Of a stretch of 64,000 nt of DNA, positions 10,741-21,433 are shown piece after piece. This stretch comes from Shewanella sp. OMA3-2. GTDB lineage: Bacteria > Pseudomonadota > Gammaproteobacteria > Enterobacterales > Shewanellaceae. The notes under the pieces were generated by a model. It was not told the origin of the DNA. It saw only the letters and a program-made list of their open reading frames with translations, and searched no databases. The position numbers were made by a program, and so were the translations under genes. The DNA is taken from assembly GCF_021513195.1 (NCBI RefSeq), contig NZ_CP090974.1, forward strand, positions 1 through 64,000, in the 5' to 3' direction. Every line of letters begins with the position of its first letter. Position 1 is the stretch's first letter.

Positions 10741-11292
10741 ATGCGCTTAACTTGGATTGCAGCCGCCATTATAGTGGCTTCTAGCTCTGCACAAGCCAAT
10801 ACCGAATTAGAACAACAATTATCTTTTTGTGCGATGAAAGCCGATAAACTTGATCGTCTAGTTTGTTACGATGAACTATCTGCAAAAGTGGTACTAGCAA
10901 GCGAGAATAGTAAAGCTGTCGCAGTAATTTTACCGGCGGTTGTCGCTAGCCAGTCAGCGGTGACAGATGCGGTAGAACCTATATCTATTGTTCAAAAGAA
11001 CACCTCTCTAGCGGTCACGACACCTCCAGTGCAAGTCGAGGCCTTTGGTTTTCGGAAAACCATTGAAGAAGACATAGAAAAGTTATACTTCGAGGTTTCT
11101 GGTATTGATAAAGACCCTTATGGCGCATTGATTATCACCTTAACTAATGGGCAAATCTGGAAACAAACCGATAGCGAACGTTACAGAGTCAATAAAGGGC
11201 AAAAAATTTATATCGAAAAAGGCGCGTTAAGCTCATTTTTGCTTGGAACAGATGACCGTAACTCGACCACTCGAGTCAAGCGAATTAAGTAA
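10741..11292 (+). CDS. Predicted periplasmic protein of unknown function
   Basis: The 183-residue protein has a clear signal peptide (MRLTWIAAAIIVASSSAQA, cut likely after AQA). A two-cysteine motif C..KxDKLDRLVCYDEL (about 31-46) follows, then a variable linker, then a beta-rich C-terminal module (about 100-183) ending in basic residues. The motif recalls small periplasmic proteins annotated as type VI-associated or hypothetical, but I cannot name a function. AAGGA sits 7 bases before the ATG. Position between tatC and tatD suggests cotranscription with the Tat operon. Confidence 0.75.
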   Translation: MRLTWIAAAIIVASSSAQANTELEQQLSFCAMKADKLDRLVCYDELSAKVVLASENSKAVAVILPAVVASQSAVTDAVEPISIVQKNTSLAVTTPPVQVEAFGFRKTIEEDIEKLYFEVSGIDKDPYGALIITLTNGQIWKQTDSERYRVNKGQKIYIEKGALSSFLLGTDDRNSTTRVKRIK

Positions 11293-11299
11293 TCAATTA

Positions 11300-12112
11300 A
11301 TGATTCAGCATATCGATATTGCGGTGAATTTATTAAGTTCAAGCTTAATAGAAAAAAGCAGTGACATAATAGAACAAGCGGCGAAACATCATGTTTCGCC
11401 CTTAATCGTTATCGGTTCTGACCTTGGCGAAAGTAGCCAGGCCATTACCCTATGTCAGCAATATCCTCAGCAGTTATTTTGTACAGCAGGTGTGCACCCA
11501 CACCATGCAAGCTCGTGGACGAACACTAGTGCCAATAGATTGAAACAATTAGCTCTAGAAGAAACTGTGGTTGCTATTGGTGAATGCGGTTTAGATTATA
11601 ACCGCGACTTTTCACCGCGGGATCAACAGCGTCAAGCATTTGCTGCTCAACTTGAAATAGCTTGCGAACTCAATATGCCAGTCTATATGCATTGTCGGGA
11701 TGCCCATGATGACTTTATCGCCATATTCAATCAATATAAAGCCAACTTGCCTAAAGCGGTATTGCATTGCTTTACCGGCAATAAATCTGAGCTAGACGCA
11801 TGTTTAGCTGCTGATTTATATATTGGTATTACTGGTTGGATTTGTGACGAGCGACGCGGGCAAGATTTAGCTGAATTAGTGAAGTATATTCCCAACAACC
11901 GTTTAATGGCCGAAACTGATTCGCCTTATTTACTGCCAAGAAGTATGCGCCCTAAGCCCAAATCAAGTAAAAACTTACCCCTATATTTACCTTATATAGT
12001 CGAATCGATAGCTAAACTACGTGATCAAGATTATGCTGTAGTTGCACAGCATTGTTATCAAAATAGCAGTACGTTTTTTAACTTACCTAGCAATATTACT
12101 GGTAAAAAGTAA
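11300..12112 (+). CDS. tatD: TatD-family metal-dependent DNase
   Basis: A TIM-barrel hydrolase of the TatD family with 3'-5' exonuclease activity in studied members. The metal ligands are in place: HIDIAVN at the start, GECGLDY (Glu), MHCRDAHDD (His), LHCFTGN (His) and AETDSPYLLP (Asp). From ATG 11300 the protein is 270 residues (E. coli 260). A longer start at 11252 (MTVTRPLESS) has GGAA upstream but would overlap the previous gene and add residues not typical of the family. The stop overlaps the next start (TAATG). Confidence 0.88.
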   Translation: MIQHIDIAVNLLSSSLIEKSSDIIEQAAKHHVSPLIVIGSDLGESSQAITLCQQYPQQLFCTAGVHPHHASSWTNTSANRLKQLALEETVVAIGECGLDYNRDFSPRDQQRQAFAAQLEIACELNMPVYMHCRDAHDDFIAIFNQYKANLPKAVLHCFTGNKSELDACLAADLYIGITGWICDERRGQDLAELVKYIPNNRLMAETDSPYLLPRSMRPKPKSSKNLPLYLPYIVESIAKLRDQDYAVVAQHCYQNSSTFFNLPSNITGKK

Positions 12113-14043
12113 TGAATAGTCTGCCGATTTCATCTTTCAATTCAAGTCGACTATTGAGTTTATTATTTTTGATTTTATGCTCATTGCTGCTGTTAAGCCA
12201 AAGTGTTGCTAACAATGATAATCATAGTTATCAACCCTCTCTTCGTCTAACAGAAAGCTCTATCACTAAAATTAATTTACATGATTGGATGTTTATTCAA
12301 ACACAGAAAAACATCAATAATTTAGCTGAGCTAGAACAACAACCTCCTGCCACTTGGCGTAAAATAACCCGAAAGGATACTGAGCTTATTGGTGTTAAAA
12401 ACATGTGGGTTAGCTTCAACATTTTTTCACCAATCGACTATCAAACTCGCATTATTGCCCTTGATAACCCATTAATCGATCATATAACGCTTTATCACAA
12501 AGTGAATGGAAAACTAGTTAATACTGCCTACATGGGTGATGCATTAACATTTAGCAACCGTCCACTGCAAAGTAATACTTTTCTATTCCCCTTTGAGCTA
12601 CAACCAGGGGAAACCCATCAGTTTTTACTCAAAATAGATACGCTCGGCAGTACCGATTTACCGTTAATTTTATGGTCATCTAATGATTTAACTCAGGAGA
12701 TTGAAACCAAAAATCTCAGCTATGGCTTACAAATCGGATTATTGGTTGCTATTGGCACCTTTAGTCTTTTTATCGCATTAACCTCTGGCTCATTCAGCTT
12801 TAGTTATTACAGTGGCTATGTTTTGAGTTTAGCTTTGTTAGTTGCCACTGTTCACGGTGTTTCGTTTCGATATTTATGGTCAGAATGGCCCCAAGTGCAA
12901 AACATCATAGTCCCTTTTCTTATTCCCATTATTCTGGGATTTAATTTAATGTTCACTGAAAAGGTGCTGTTACTCAAATATCACAACTTACAGATGCTAA
13001 AAGTATGTCGTTTATTAGCCGCTATTGCGTTTGTATTGGCCATAACATTACCCTTTATAGACTATAGTATCGCGATATATGTTCTATTATTTTTCGTCGC
13101 TTTGGTATGCATTATTTTAAGTTTAATCACCATTGTCCAAGCTTGGGCTGGACAACGCAATGCGCGTTTATATGGATTAGGGCGCGTTATACTACTCAGT
13201 AGTTGTATCATCTCTTGTTTGATGTATTTAGGTCTGTTTGACTTGGGTATGGCTGTACAAACACCACTAATGATAGGCATAAGTATTGAAGTTATCACCA
13301 TGGCTGCAGTATTAACCATTCGCTATAACGATGAACGTAAATCGAAATTAGATATCCAACAACAAGCATTAGAACAAGCTGAGCGCCTAAGACAAAACCG
13401 CGAAGAGTCTTTTAAAGCCGAAGCAGAAGCTAATGAACTGTTAGAGCAAATGGTCCAAGAGCGCACCTTAGAGTTAGAAGTGACTTTACGTGAACTAAAT
13501 GAAGTGAACCAAAAGCTCACCGAACAAAACACTATCGATAGCCTTACCGGAGTGAAAAATCGCAGCGTATTTGACCGCCGACTGATTGCAGAAGGGCGCA
13601 TTAGCCGTCGCCAACAAACGCCAATGGCACTATTAATGCTCGATATTGATAAGTTTAAGAATATAAATGATCGCTACGGCCATTTAGCAGGCGATCATAC
13701 CTTACAAATTATTGCTCATACTCTGTCAGAAAATGTAAAGCGCCCAACCGATCTGGTATCACGTTTTGGTGGTGAAGAGTTTGCTATTATATTGCCCAAT
13801 ACTGATGGTGATGGCGCAATTTTAGTGGCTGAAACAATACGGACAGCCATTGAAGTATTAGCGATAAAGTGGGACAGCCATGATATTCCGCTAACGATCA
13901 GTATCGGTATTTCTGTGGCGATTATTGATAGTGACGATCACCCAACTGTTTTATTAGACCAAGCTGACAAGGCCCTGTATCAGGCCAAGCGCAGTGGTAG
14001 AAATCAAGTCTGCCTTTACTCAATGACATCCGATGCATCTTAA
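12112..14043 (+). CDS. 7TMR-DISM membrane diguanylate cyclase
   Basis: A 643-residue sensor that likely makes cyclic di-GMP. It has a signal-like N-terminus, then a periplasmic 7TMR-DISM extracellular domain (about 40-200; WVSFNIFSP, HQFLLKIDT). Seven hydrophobic helices follow (about 205-400), then a coiled coil (about 410-470), then a GGDEF domain (about 475-635). The active site reads FGGEEFAII (GGEEF about 553-557). The product-inhibition site RPTD lies five residues upstream, so feedback control is expected. It starts within the tatD stop. The ligand is unknown. Confidence 0.9.
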   Translation: MNSLPISSFNSSRLLSLLFLILCSLLLLSQSVANNDNHSYQPSLRLTESSITKINLHDWMFIQTQKNINNLAELEQQPPATWRKITRKDTELIGVKNMWVSFNIFSPIDYQTRIIALDNPLIDHITLYHKVNGKLVNTAYMGDALTFSNRPLQSNTFLFPFELQPGETHQFLLKIDTLGSTDLPLILWSSNDLTQEIETKNLSYGLQIGLLVAIGTFSLFIALTSGSFSFSYYSGYVLSLALLVATVHGVSFRYLWSEWPQVQNIIVPFLIPIILGFNLMFTEKVLLLKYHNLQMLKVCRLLAAIAFVLAITLPFIDYSIAIYVLLFFVALVCIILSLITIVQAWAGQRNARLYGLGRVILLSSCIISCLMYLGLFDLGMAVQTPLMIGISIEVITMAAVLTIRYNDERKSKLDIQQQALEQAERLRQNREESFKAEAEANELLEQMVQERTLELEVTLRELNEVNQKLTEQNTIDSLTGVKNRSVFDRRLIAEGRISRRQQTPMALLMLDIDKFKNINDRYGHLAGDHTLQIIAHTLSENVKRPTDLVSRFGGEEFAIILPNTDGDGAILVAETIRTAIEVLAIKWDSHDIPLTISIGISVAIIDSDDHPTVLLDQADKALYQAKRSGRNQVCLYSMTSDAS

Positions 14044-14054
14044 CCCTGGAGTAG

Positions 14055-15068
<1,014 letters not shown>

Positions 15069-15086
15069 CATTTTACAACCTGTGAT

Positions 15087-15112
15087 AAGCCCAGATTATC
15101 TGGGCTTTTTAT
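15087..15112 (+). terminator. hemB terminator
   Basis: AAGCCCAGA pairs with TCTGGGCTT around a 3-base loop and is followed by T's. Confidence 0.85.
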
Positions 15113-15277
15113 TGCGTATTAGTGGCAATGCAAATCTGCTTAAGCTCTCATTTCAAACATTTAAGCTATTAATTTAGTGACTAAGTTAACATCCTTCATG
15201 GTTAACACTTAACAGCTAAATGAACTCATGTTTGAATAATCCTCGTACTATTTTTTCTTCTGTATCGAGGCTTTATC

Positions 15278-15829
15278 ATGCACAATAGCATTAAAACATT
15301 ATTTGCCACCAGCGCACTTATTTTCAGCAGCCAAGTATTAGTCGCCCCCGTTTTTGCTAACACTGGTTGTGGATTTGAAGAAGAGTCGCAAGGATTTAAC
15401 GCAACTTGCAGTGAGGAGAAAGAAGAAGTGATCATCACAGGAATTATAACAACCGACACACTTGCACATAACTTACCCGGTTACGCCACAGAATACCAAG
15501 GTTACGAGGCTGATGCAGAGCAAATCGCGGCATTAAAGCAAGTGTCAGAACCCACTGATATCGTCGTTATTATTGGCACATGGTGCCCAGATTGCCATCG
15601 TGAAACGCCACGCTTTGTCCGTTTAATCGAAGCCGCTGCCAACCCAAATCTAACCGTAACTTATATTGGGGTTGATAGAAGTAAGCTTGATCCACAAGGG
15701 TTAGCTGCGCAATATGAATTCACCCGTATTCCAACTTTTATTATTAAGCAAAAAGGTCAAGAAATCGGCCGAATTATAGAGCGTCCAGACGTGTCACTTG
15801 AAGCTGATTTAATGAACATCGTTAAATAA
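15278..15829 (+). CDS. Secreted thioredoxin-like protein (WCPDC)
   Basis: A 183-residue protein with a signal peptide (MHNSIKTLFATSALIFSS to VFA, about 1-27) and a thioredoxin fold. The redox motif is WCPDC (102-106) and the cis-proline loop RIPTF lies near 155. The WCPDC sequence is typical of TlpA/YtpP-like or TMX-type oxidoreductases. Two extra cysteines lie in the N-terminal linker (CGFEEESQGFNATC). It is probably periplasmic and might reduce or shuffle disulfides; the partner is unknown. Single gene, between the hemB terminator and a strong terminator at 15872. Confidence 0.8.
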   Translation: MHNSIKTLFATSALIFSSQVLVAPVFANTGCGFEEESQGFNATCSEEKEEVIITGIITTDTLAHNLPGYATEYQGYEADAEQIAALKQVSEPTDIVVIIGTWCPDCHRETPRFVRLIEAAANPNLTVTYIGVDRSKLDPQGLAAQYEFTRIPTFIIKQKGQEIGRIIERPDVSLEADLMNIVK

Positions 15830-15871
15830 TCAGCCGCTAAACAATCAGCCATAAAAAATAGCAACAGATAC

Positions 15872-15915
15872 AAAAAACGGGACACTATGTTAAGTTAGTG
15901 TCCCGTTTTTATTTT
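15872..15915 (+). terminator. Terminator after thioredoxin-like gene
   Basis: Long hairpin (AACGGGACACTA pairing with TAGTGTCCCGTT) with A-run before and T-run after; likely bidirectional. It also separates the gene from the decayed lipase locus to the right. Confidence 0.85.
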
Positions 15916-16046
15916 GTCCCCTGCTGCCAACAATCTGGTTAGATTCACTTAAGCCAAGTTGGAGTAAATAGTGACACATCGAACACTGCGTTATAAGCCT
16001 TTAACAGCGAGTCTGGCCATACTGGTTAAGGTGTTTATCATTAAAG

Positions 16047-17135
16047 TTAAGTACTCCTTACAAACTTGTAAGATAATTCAATGGCTTTAAATGGTAATCC
16101 ACAAAATGCAAGGATGTGGCCTAAAATACCTTTTACATCTGCTGCATGACCTTTTGATATATCAATACTGTCCGCTAACACTTTTGCAATTTTATCGTAA
16201 ACCGTGAGGGTATTTGAAATATCACCTTGTATCGCGTGTAATCTGCCTGACGCATGTAAATGGGTTAGAATCGCTTCGCCAATTGTTCTTGCCCAGCGAG
16301 TCGTTGGCCTAGCCTACAAGCGATTATCATAATCAAGTTTTACTTGTCGCCTTAACCTAGACTCCCTACCTTTATTAATTGCAGCATAACTCTTAAAGCC
16401 CATCGCAGTATGCAGATACCCAGGAGTCTTCTCCGTCATGCTGTGGGCTTTAGCCGTTATGGTTGGTGCCCCATACAATATGTATTCATCTTCTGTGTGC
16501 ACAAATGGCCAAACAGGTACTAACGGAACCGGATCACCAGCATGTACACAACGATAAATACCATTATTGGTGGCATAAACAGTTTTTAATGCAAAGCTTG
16601 GGTAGCCCACTCGGGGGGCACCAAAGGTATACAGTTTCACATTTGCCTGAAAACGTTGCTTTAGCCAGTTTGTCGCTAAATTAGCTAACGCACCACCTAA
16701 ACTATGACCAACAACATGAATGTTTAAATTTGTTTTGAATTGCGGTGCGACTAGCTTAAAGTAGTCTTCAAGCTGCTGTCTTAATGAATTGAAGGTGTTA
16801 TTAAATCCAGCATGAACGGGCTGTCCATTAGCGCATGTACTCACGCCACAATGTAAATCGGTAATAATATCACGCTTCTTTTCCGTCCCTCTTAAGGCAA
16901 GTACAAAGTCACCATTGAATGGCCCTTGTTTGCCTTTTGCTATACAGCCGAAGGGAGTCGTATGTTTGAAGACTCTCTCTAAAATACTGCCACTAATACC
17001 TAAAACTATATTATTAAAAGAAAAACCAACTGCTAAATCCTTATATAACTCACTTGATTTTACACCATTATGTCTTGAGCTTGCATATGCAATTTCAGCA
17101 AAACTTGCTGCAATTCCGGGGGTTAAAGCATTCAT
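16047..17135 (-). pseudogene. Class 3 lipase gene with an in-frame TAG stop
   Basis: The first 273 codons (17135 to 16317) encode a class 3 alpha/beta-hydrolase lipase. RGT (82-84) supplies the oxyanion region, GHSLGGALA holds the nucleophile Ser145, HAGDPVP holds Asp201 and GYLHTAMG holds His242. The frame then meets TAG at 16314-16316. In the same frame there follow 88 open codons to TAA at 16047, with helical content (IGEAILTHLHASGR, GILGHILAFCGLPF) and no start codon or ribosome site of their own. A full-length protein of about 361 residues interrupted by a nonsense mutation is the likely history. The truncated enzyme keeps its triad. AAGGA precedes the ATG; the broken DUF6795-like gene ends 21 bases upstream. 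Confidence 0.7.
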
Positions 17136-17310
17136 CTTAATGTCCTTATTTATAAGTTAAAGTGCGCCTTCAATCATTTTGGCAAATTCAGATTCATGAT
17201 TAATCAAACTAAAATCCTCACTCCAACGACAAATACTTGGGTAATCCCCCTAAAAAAAGCTGATTTCAAAAGTAGAATTTTCTCGTACTATATACGCAGG
17301 GAGATTCTGC

Positions 17311-17577
17311 ATGAAAACATCAAAATTTAGCGACAGCCAAATCTTGGCTATCCTCAAGCAAGCCGAAGCTGGCACCCCAGTTCCAGGGCTGTGCCGTGAG
17401 CACGGCATGAGCTCGGCTACCTTCTACAAGTGGCGGGCCAAATTTGGCGGCATGGACGCCTCTATGATGGCGCGATTGAAAGAGTTAGAGGCTGAAAATT
17501 CACGACTCAAAAAAATGTATGCCGAAGAGCGTCTAAAAGCCGAAATACTCAAAGAGGCCATCGAAAAAAAGTGGTAA
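17311..17577 (+). CDS. IS3-family transposase OrfA
   Basis: An 88-residue helix-turn-helix protein that binds the IS ends. The N-terminus MKTSKFSDSQILAILKQAEAG and the GLCREHGMSSATFYKWRAKFGGMD segment are the HTH_Tnp_1 signature of IS407-group OrfA. A leucine-zipper-like helix follows (MARLKELEAENSRLKKMYAE). In this group orfA normally shifts -1 near its A-rich end (ATCGAAAAAAAGTGG) to make OrfAB. Confidence 0.92.
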   Translation: MKTSKFSDSQILAILKQAEAGTPVPGLCREHGMSSATFYKWRAKFGGMDASMMARLKELEAENSRLKKMYAEERLKAEILKEAIEKKW

Positions 17578-17613
17578 AGGCCGTCGCGGCGGCGGGAGCT
17601 GGCGCAAAAGGCG

Positions 17614-18399
17614 GTGCATGATAAAGCCATTCCAATCGCATTTGCCTGTGCCTTGTTTGGACTCAGTGAGAGCTGTTATCGCTATCAGGCAAAACTCAGC
17701 GGTGAAAACGCTGTGATTGCTGATTGGTTACAGCGACTAACATCGACCCATAGAAGTTGGGGATTTGGGCTGTGTTATTACTTTTTACGTAACGTGAAAC
17801 GCTACCGATGGAACCATAAGCGAGTGTATAGAATTTACCGTGAATTGGAGCTAAACCTACGGATTAAGCCGAAGAAACGCTTGAAGCGTGATAAACCGGA
17901 CGCATTGGCGGTGCCTGAGGCAATCAATGAATGTTGGTCTATGGACTTTATGCATGACCAACTTGAAGATGGTCGCAGCATTAGGTTATTGAACGTGATT
18001 GATGATTACAACCGTGAAGGCTTGGCGATAGAGGTCGACTTCTCCTTACCAGCAGAGCGTGTGGTCAGAACCTTGGAGCAAATCATCGAATGGCGTGGAA
18101 AACCGAAACAAATACGCAGTGATAACGGTCCAGAGTACATCAGTGCGGTGCTGGCTGCATGGGCTGAAAAACACGATGTAGAACTGAAATTTATTCAGCC
18201 TGGCAATCCACAGCAGAATGCTTATGTAGAACGCTATAATCGGACTGTGCGATACGAATGGCTGAGCCAATATCTTTGGAATAGTATTGCCGAGGTACAG
18301 GAACATGCGACACAATGGCTATGGTTTTATAACAATGAAAGACCCAATACAGCAATTGGTGGTGTCCCACCAAAGCAAAAACTGGCACTAGTGGCCTAA
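17614..18399 (+). CDS. IS3-family transposase OrfB (integrase core)
   Basis: A 261-residue DDE transposase (rve integrase core). The catalytic Asp is in CWSMDFMHD, the second in [10 protein letters not shown] and the Glu in [14 protein letters not shown]. The C-terminal [16 protein letters not shown] is family-typical. The family N-terminus ([10 protein letters not shown]) can be read in the same frame before the GTG at 17614, but that frame is stopped by the orfA TAA. The -1 frame entered after orfA instead ends at a TGA (17619-17621). One extra G near 17580 relative to the usual arrangement would explain this, so the copy may no longer make OrfAB. Confidence 0.85.
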   Translation: MHDKAIPIAFACALFGLSESCYRYQAKLSGENAVIADWLQRLTSTHRSWGFGLCYYFLRNVKRYRWNHKRVYRIYRELELNLRIKPKKRLKRDKPDALAVPEAINECWSMDFMHDQLEDGRSIRLLNVIDDYNREGLAIEVDFSLPAERVVRTLEQIIEWRGKPKQIRSDNGPEYISAVLAAWAEKHDVELKFIQPGNPQQNAYVERYNRTVRYEWLSQYLWNSIAEVQEHATQWLWFYNNERPNTAIGGVPPKQKLALVA

Positions 18400-18882
18400 A
18401 TATCTACTTTTGATCTCAGTTAAAAATGGGGAGATTACCCTTGAAGCCCTATAGCGATGTAATTCTTGATTACCTTTAAAATAGAAGCTCACTTCATCAT
18501 CTGTAATATCACAATTTAAAGAACTCAATTTCACTGCATATTCATTTCTGGGTTCAATACCGCTAGGTGTACTTGACCATAATTTGTACTCTATTCTTTC
18601 AAAATGAACAATAATGAGCTGATAGACAACTTTTTCAGTTATGAGCAAAGCTGGCTGGCTAGAACGGAGACTTTTTTCCGGCATGCTGAAGTGACCTGCA
18701 CTATCGGTATAGCATTCATCTTCAACATATTTACCATCAGAATAACTAAGTGTTCTTGAAATTTTTACATTAGCAAGAGGAATACCGTTATTAACTAAAC
18801 GGCCTTTGACTGCTGGACATAGGTGTACTTTGTGGGTACCAATATGGTTATTGAGTTTTCGTAATATTTCAGAGAATGGCAT

Positions 18883-19192
18883 AGCCTAATCTTCGAGTTA
18901 TCGTTAGCAGGCTAAAATAGAAAAGCGTGTTCCATACTTATAGCGCTAACATCCATGTAATGAAACAATTCTAAGCATAAATGCTCAAATTGCAAGATTG
19001 ATATTTTCACAAAAAAATTAGATAGTTATAAAGAATAATTGGCGCCACTTTTCTTATTACTTTTAATGTCCCCCTATAACTCACTAAAGGCAAAGTAGCG
19101 ATAATTAACATAAATTGACGCAGGTATTACTGACACAATAACGGGGTATTCAATTAGTTAGCACCCGATGTATATTTAATCTTTGTGTTAAG
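18883..19192. other. Intergenic stretch
   Basis: AT-rich. No ORF, terminator or repeat that I can support. It should hold the promoter of the broken DUF6795-like gene and the end of the gppA transcript. Confidence 0.4.
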
Positions 19193-20128
19193 TTAACGCT
19201 CATCTACCACTCTGTCTGCCAGCATTTTCAGTACTCCTTCACGAAGCGCCCCGCCAGATAAGTTAAGAGAATCAATATCAAGTAATTCAAATAACGCGAT
19301 TAAAATAGCAACGCCCGAGGTGAACGTAGGCGCTTTTTCAGCAGATAAGCCTTGAATATAGTTTAATGATTGATTCTTCTGCGCTAATACTTCATCGCGG
19401 AAACGATATAAGACTTTAAGAGTAATAATTTCAGGTAACTCACGATGATTAAGCACTGAAACGACAGATTGAACAGCACCAGATGCGCCTACTACGCTTT
19501 GCCAGCCAAGTTCTTTTAATAATTTAACATGAGGAAGTAATGCGTTGGAAACAGCCATTTTGGCTTGTTGAAAATGATGCAGTTGATAAGGAACTTGATT
19601 GAAAATTTGTTGATTAAAGCGAACACAACCAAAATCTAAGCTGGTTTTAAACAACACTTTACTGCCTTTACCAACAATAAATTCAGTGCTGGCACCGCCA
19701 ATATCAATCACTAGGCGTTTTTCTATGCCCGCAGTTGTTGCCACCATACCTTGATAAATTAATTCAGCTTCACGCAAGCCTGAAATAATTTCTATAGGCT
19801 GTCCTAATATAGGCAAAGCTTGCTGCTTAAAATCATCCGCATTAGCAATAACACGCAAAGTAGCGGTAGCAATTACCGCAACATCATCTTGATTGACGCG
19901 ATGTTTTTTGAGCATATCGGCAAACAGGGTTAAACAATCTAAGCCCCGTTGCATCACTTCATTCGACAAATAGCCATCATCACCAATACCCTCAGCCAAA
20001 CGCACTTTGCGCTTATACTTGGCTATAATCTGTGGCTGACCAGCCACTGTCACCGCAACCAACATATTAAAGCTATTAGAGCCTAATGTGATGGCCGCGT
20101 ATGCAGGTAAGGTTGATAGTCGCGGCAT
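19193..20128 (-). CDS. gppA: Ppx/GppA-family phosphatase
   Basis: An ASKHA-fold phosphohydrolase that acts on pppGpp and/or polyphosphate. The phosphate loops are seen in AAITLGSNSFNMLVA (about 10-24), VIATATLRVIANADDF (about 84-99) and VIDIGGASTEFIVG (about 140-153), with FGCVRF after. The 311 residues match the short Ppx/GppA form; E. coli GppA (494) has an extra C-terminal domain that is absent here. The ATG follows the rhlB TAA with no gap, so translation is coupled. The rhlB-gppA order is the same as in E. coli, which favours gppA over ppx. Confidence 0.85.
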   Translation of the reverse strand: MPRLSTLPAYAAITLGSNSFNMLVAVTVAGQPQIIAKYKRKVRLAEGIGDDGYLSNEVMQRGLDCLTLFADMLKKHRVNQDDVAVIATATLRVIANADDFKQQALPILGQPIEIISGLREAELIYQGMVATTAGIEKRLVIDIGGASTEFIVGKGSKVLFKTSLDFGCVRFNQQIFNQVPYQLHHFQQAKMAVSNALLPHVKLLKELGWQSVVGASGAVQSVVSVLNHRELPEIITLKVLYRFRDEVLAQKNQSLNYIQGLSAEKAPTFTSGVAILIALFELLDIDSLNLSGGALREGVLKMLADRVVDER

Positions 20129-21433
20129 TTACGTCGGTCTACGAGTCCGGTGACGCGATGGTGTGTTACTACTACCGCTACGATGAGCACCTTTATTCGC
20201 GCCGTCACGGGTACGAGTGCTAGGGTGCTTACGATGAATACGTACTGGCGGAGGAATATCATCCAGTAAGGCATCACGATCATAATCAGATACCGGAATA
20301 GCGTGGGTAATATAGGTTTCAATACCTGGTAAATTTAGTGCATATTCTTCACAGGCAAAACTAATTGAAATACCCTTAGCGCCAGCTCGGCCAGTACGGC
20401 CTATACGGTGCACATAATCTTCACAATCATCAGGTAAGTCATAGTTATAAACATGCGATACATCAGAGATGTGTAAACCACGGGCCGCTACATCTGTGGC
20501 GACTAAAATATCTAAATCACCGCAGGTAAACTGTTCAAGAATACGAATACGTTTCTTTTGTGGCACATCACCTGTTAATAACCCAACACGATGCCCATCA
20601 CCTTCAAGGTATGACCATAGCTTTTCACAGCTGTGTTTTGTATTAGAGAACACAATCGCTTTTTCTGGCCAATCTTCTTCAATCAAAGTCAGTAATAAGC
20701 GCATTTTATCTTCCATTGAAGGATAGAAGATTTCCTCTTTAATATTTTTAGAGGTTTTCTCTAATGGCTCAATTTCCACTTTCTCAGGGTCATTCATATG
20801 ATCATAAGCTAATTCCTGCACTTTCATTGAAAGCGTGGCAGAAAATAACATATTCAAACGCGCTTTAGCGTCTGGCATACGGCGAAATAAGAAACGAATA
20901 TCTTTAATAAAGCCTAAATCGAACATACGATCAGCTTCATCTAATACCACGGCTTGAATGTGATTTAAGCTGATTACACCCTGACGAACATAATCAATAA
21001 TTCGTCCAGTGGTACCAATTAAAATATCAACGCCTTTATCTAATACTTCACGCTGCGTTTCATAGCTTTCACCGCCATAAACAATACCCACTTTCAAGCC
21101 AGTATGTTTAGCCAGTAAGTTAGCATCTTTAGCGATTTGAATGGCTAACTCGCGGGTTGGGGCCATGATAATGGCGCGCGGTTCAGTATTTTTACGCCCT
21201 TCAGGCGCGGCAGATGTTAATAAGTGATTAAATGTTGCCACTAAAAACGCCATCGTTTTACCTGTACCCGTTTGGGCCTGGCCGGCGATATCTTTAGTTT
21301 TTAACAAAATAGGTAATGATAAGGCTTGGATTGGGGTACAAAATTCAAAGCCGTTCTCGTTTAAGGCTGATAAAACTGCATCTTGCAGCGGAAAGTCAGC
21401 GAACTTTTTGGTCGATAAATGTGTTTGGCTCAT
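20129..21433 (-). CDS. rhlB: ATP-dependent RNA helicase RhlB
   Basis: DEAD-box helicase that works with RNase E in the degradosome. The helicase motifs run in order: FCTPIQ (Q motif), [34 protein letters not shown] and HRIGRTGR. The 434 residues are close to E. coli (421), and the C-terminal tail is Arg-rich and ends near RTRRPT. It is divergent from trxA, with a 353-base intergenic region, the same arrangement as in enterobacteria. Confidence 0.96.
   Translation of the reverse strand: MSQTHLSTKKFADFPLQDAVLSALNENGFEFCTPIQALSLPILLKTKDIAGQAQTGTGKTMAFLVATFNHLLTSAAPEGRKNTEPRAIIMAPTRELAIQIAKDANLLAKHTGLKVGIVYGGESYETQREVLDKGVDILIGTTGRIIDYVRQGVISLNHIQAVVLDEADRMFDLGFIKDIRFLFRRMPDAKARLNMLFSATLSMKVQELAYDHMNDPEKVEIEPLEKTSKNIKEEIFYPSMEDKMRLLLTLIEEDWPEKAIVFSNTKHSCEKLWSYLEGDGHRVGLLTGDVPQKKRIRILEQFTCGDLDILVATDVAARGLHISDVSHVYNYDLPDDCEDYVHRIGRTGRAGAKGISISFACEEYALNLPGIETYITHAIPVSDYDRDALLDDIPPPVRIHRKHPSTRTRDGANKGAHRSGSSNTPSRHRTRRPT

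Larger units (their letters stand above)
17240..18439 (+). mobile_element. IS3-family insertion sequence, IS407 group
   Basis: A 1200-bp element with imperfect terminal inverted repeats: GGTAATCCCCC at the left, and GGTAATCTCCCC read inward from the right. Similarity continues to about 38 bases (both ends include CAAAAGTAGA). It is flanked by CTTG at 17236-17239 and CTTG at 18440-18443, the 4-bp duplication expected of the IS407 group. It carries orfA and orfB and lies inside a minus-strand gene. Confidence 0.9.
17157..18882 (-). pseudogene. DUF6795-like gene split by an insertion sequence
   Basis: The 5' part (18882 to 18440) encodes about 147 residues. It has a beta-sandwich, carboxypeptidase-regulatory-like core (VKGRLVNNGIPLANVKISRT, CYTDSAGHFSMPEKS). 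The frame then runs into the IS end and picks up 16 foreign codons. The 3' part lies on the other side of the element (17239 to 17157). Removing the element and one CTTG copy joins them in frame as RASSICRWSEDFSLINHE and on to TAA at 17157. The intact gene would be about 170 residues and sits directly upstream of the lipase gene, so the two were an operon. The family name is from memory of similar proteins and is tentative. Confidence 0.7.

Noticed and set aside
11252..11299. Longer TatD start at MTVTRP
   Set aside because: It overlaps the previous gene and adds 16 residues not seen in TatD. MIQHIDIAVN fits the family start.
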